From Alphaproteobacteria bacterium (GTDB lineage: Bacteria > Pseudomonadota > Alphaproteobacteria > UBA8366), in assembly GCA_030743445.1 (NCBI GenBank), contig JASLSL010000006.1, positions 1 through 8,834 of the forward strand: a stretch of 8,834 nucleotides of DNA, read 5' to 3'. The position numbers and the translations under genes were made by a program. Below the pieces are notes generated by a model. That model did no database searches. It was not told the DNA's origin and worked only from the letters and a program-made list of their open reading frames with translations. Below, one piece after another: positions 7,804-8,834 of this stretch; positions within the stretch are counted from its first letter, which is position 1, and every line of letters begins with the position of its first letter.

Positions 7804-7810
7804 CTAGATT

Positions 7811-8060
7811 GCCCCGGCTTTAGGGGCTTCCTCATGGCGATCCTAGGAACACCATTGTAAGTTGCAATGAACCTTGGATGGCTTGGTAGATCGCTTCAGG
7901 TTACTGATTGCTGCGATCATGCTTCTTGGTTATTGGCTGGACGCAACGGTTTGCGTTCGCTGGGCTGTCGGGGTGGAGGAAGCCCAGATGAAGAAAACAT
8001 ATCTTTATCTTGGCCTGGTCCGCGTGATCTTGTTGCTAGCGAGCGACATCTGTCGTCTCG
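7811..8060 (+). ncRNA. Candidate structured non-coding RNA upstream of the reverse transcriptase
   Basis: This AT-richer stretch holds a series of hairpins with little space between them: GCCCC/GGGGC (7811-7815 with 7823-7827); CATTG/CAATG (7853-7857 with 7865-7869); GATCGC/GCGATC (7889-7894 with 7913-7918) enclosing TCAG/CTGA (7896-7899 with 7904-7907); ACGCAA/TTGCGT (7941-7946 with 7951-7956, tetraloop CGGT, extendable to nine pairs with wobbles); CTGGGCT/AGCCCAG (7960-7966 with 7981-7987); and CGAGCGAC/GTCG-T-CTCG (8040-8047 with 8052-8060). Several defence-associated reverse transcriptases and all retrons are preceded by a structured RNA made from the same locus. Position and density suggest that here, but boundaries and function are inferred, and short open frames overlap it. 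Confidence 0.4.
7960..7987 (+). promoter_or_regulatory. Hairpin presenting a Shine-Dalgarno in its loop next to ATG 7988
   Basis: CTGGGCT (7960-7966) and AGCCCAG (7981-7987) form a perfect 7-bp stem. The 14-base loop contains GGAGG (7975-7979), eight bases before ATG 7988, and the 3' arm abuts that ATG. It stacks directly on the preceding hairpin (7938-7959). Folding would restrict ribosome access, so this may be a translational switch, or part of a structured RNA in which the GGAGG is incidental. Confidence 0.4.
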
Positions 8061-8140
8061 TGTTTTGGCTGCACGTGATTGCGGGTCTGGCCATTAACTA
8101 TAAAGGGCGCATTGGTAGTAAATTACCGATACCGGTTTGA
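7988..8140 (+). CDS. Possible small hydrophobic protein or leader peptide
   Basis: A 50-codon frame starting MKKTYLYLGLVRVILLLASD and continuing ICRLVFWLHVIAGLAINY before a basic end (KGRIGSKLPIPV). I do not recognise it. In its favour: an excellent GGAGG at eight-base spacing, a hydrophobic composition that could form one or two membrane segments (with Arg and Asp inside), and an overlap of about 29 bases with the proposed reverse transcriptase start, which would permit translational coupling. Against it: it is short, has no known family, and lies inside the hairpin-rich candidate RNA. An upstream TTG at 7874 in the same frame would give 88 residues but has no ribosome binding site. It may be a leader peptide, a small partner protein, or chance. 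Confidence 0.3.
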   Translation: MKKTYLYLGLVRVILLLASDICRLVFWLHVIAGLAINYKGRIGSKLPIPV

Positions 8141-8834
8141 AATTCGTCCTGGCAGGTTTGCTTATATTCCTACCGACGAACATCGCGACATTGCGGGCGA
8201 TATAATTAATCGCGTCCAAAGGCAATGGAGTCCGCCCCGTTGGTGCTATCACATTGGGAAACGCGGCGGACATATTGCTGCATTGCTTGTGCACACTCCA
8301 AACCGGTGGCGCGCACGACTAGACATTGAATACTTTTATGGCTCGGTTACACGCAGCAAACTAAACCGAGCACTCAAGCGTGTTGGCTTTAGCTACGCTG
8401 AAGCAAACGAAATTGCGACCACAAGCACGGTAAGAATTGGCAAGGGCTATGCTTTGCCATACGGGTTTTTGCAATCATCGTTGCTCGCAACACTCGCATT
8501 GGCGAATAGCGCACTCGGTACGGAGATAACGCAATTAATCGATGACGGATTTGTTTTGTCCGTCTATGTCGACGATATCATCGTCTCCGACCCAACACAT
8601 AAAGGGGCTGTGCAGGACGCAATCACACGGTTAGTAGATGCGGCGAGCCGGGCGGCATTTACGATAAGCGCTGATAAGACGCAGGGTCCAACTGAAGAAA
8701 TTTCAGTATTCAACATTGTCGCTCGTGGCGATTACATGATGATTACGGATGATCGGATGCTCGAATTTTGGCAACGAGTGATCGACAACGGAGAAAGCCC
8801 TTCATCCGAAGCGATGATTCGTTATGTTGCCGGG
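8112..8834 (+). CDS. Atypical reverse transcriptase (5' part; runs off the window)
   Basis: The frame opens after a TGA at 8076-8078 and stays open to the right edge. From the TTG at 8112 (AAGGG at 8103-8107 upstream) 241 residues are visible. RT motifs appear in order: YHIGKRGGHIAALLVH (46-61, motif 2 region), RLDIEYFYGSV (69-79, first catalytic Asp71), LPYGFLQSSLLATLALANSALG (115-136, replacing the usual LPQG-SP block), LSVYVDDIIVSD (149-160, catalytic Asp154/Asp155), FTISADKTQG (motif D-like lysine) and ISVFNIVARGDYMMIT (motif E-like). Only about 70 residues precede the first Asp, so the fingers are compact. I see no retron NAxxH/VTG signature. The class is most likely an unassigned or defence-type (UG/DRT-like) RT. 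GC is near 45-50%, far below the neighbouring core genes, suggesting transfer. No ATG exists near the N-terminus, so the start is uncertain. Confidence 0.82.
   Translation, partial: MVVNYRYRFEIRPGRFAYIPTDEHRDIAGDIINRVQRQWSPPRWCYHIGKRGGHIAALLVHTPNRWRARLDIEYFYGSVTRSKLNRALKRVGFSYAEANEIATTSTVRIGKGYALPYGFLQSSLLATLALANSALGTEITQLIDDGFVLSVYVDDIIVSDPTHKGAVQDAITRLVDAASRAAFTISADKTQGPTEEISVFNIVARGDYMMITDDRMLEFWQRVIDNGESPSSEAMIRYVAG

Noticed and set aside
7867..8097. A 76-codon + strand frame in the hairpin-rich region
   Set aside because: It has no ribosome binding site and no hydrophobic or family pattern, and overlaps better-supported features.
8094..8294. A 66-codon - strand frame opposite the RT start
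   Set aside because: It is antisense to recognisable RT sequence, with no motif or start signal of its own.
7764..8834. Retron (msr/msd plus RT) interpretation
   Set aside because: The RT lacks the NAxxH and VTG signatures I would expect, and no long a1/a2 inverted repeat pair flanks the candidate RNA. It cannot be excluded fully because the C-terminus is missing.
8112..8834. Group II intron maturase or diversity-generating retroelement RT
   Set aside because: There is no intron domain V-like sequence, and no template/variable repeat pair or accessory Avd gene in the window; the LPYGFLQS block differs from both classes.

Overview
The window looks like a piece of a GC-rich alphaproteobacterial chromosome, probably Rhodospirillales-like. 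The order NDUFA12 – mlaD – DUF2155 – aat – accC – accB – aroQ is a neighbourhood I know from that class, and NDUFA12-type complex I accessory proteins and DUF2155 secreted proteins are largely alphaproteobacterial. No species can be named from the sequence alone.

Layout. Positions 2-1773 (+ strand) hold the 3' end of an NDUFA12-family gene, two tandem mlaD paralogues (single MCE-domain lipid-transport proteins, joined by an ATGA overlap) and a secreted DUF2155 protein. Positions 1774-2107 are intergenic and made of palindromic repeats between convergent genes. Positions 5040 down to 2108 (- strand) form a compact operon aroQ – accB – accC – aat: type II dehydroquinase, the biotin carboxyl carrier and biotin carboxylase of acetyl-CoA carboxylase, and the leucyl/phenylalanyl-tRNA-protein transferase of the N-degron pathway. 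Divergent from it, 5188-7131 (+) encodes a cytosolic S9-family (prolyl-oligopeptidase-like) peptidase. A long nested palindrome (7181-7319) separates it from a convergent PilZ-domain gene (7655-7326, -).

Right of about 7660 the character changes sharply. GC content drops from roughly 65-75% to roughly 45-50%, A/T-ending codons appear, and about 450 bases without a convincing long gene are packed with small hairpins. These are followed by an open frame, running off the right edge, that encodes a reverse transcriptase: a motif-A LDIEYFY, an unusual LPYGFLQS in place of the common LPQG, and a YVDD catalytic box. It matches neither a retron, a group II intron nor a DGR by visible features. An upstream structured RNA region plus a compact, atypical RT on an acquired segment is the architecture of unassigned (UG/DRT-type) defence reverse transcriptases. 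This is the most interesting part of the window.

Two quieter observations in the core genes concern gene geometry. An in-phase A AAA AAG slippery heptamer lies near the end of the first mlaD, and its -1 frame runs without a stop into the second mlaD. accB and accC share a frame and are separated by one TGA plus two codons before a TTG start.
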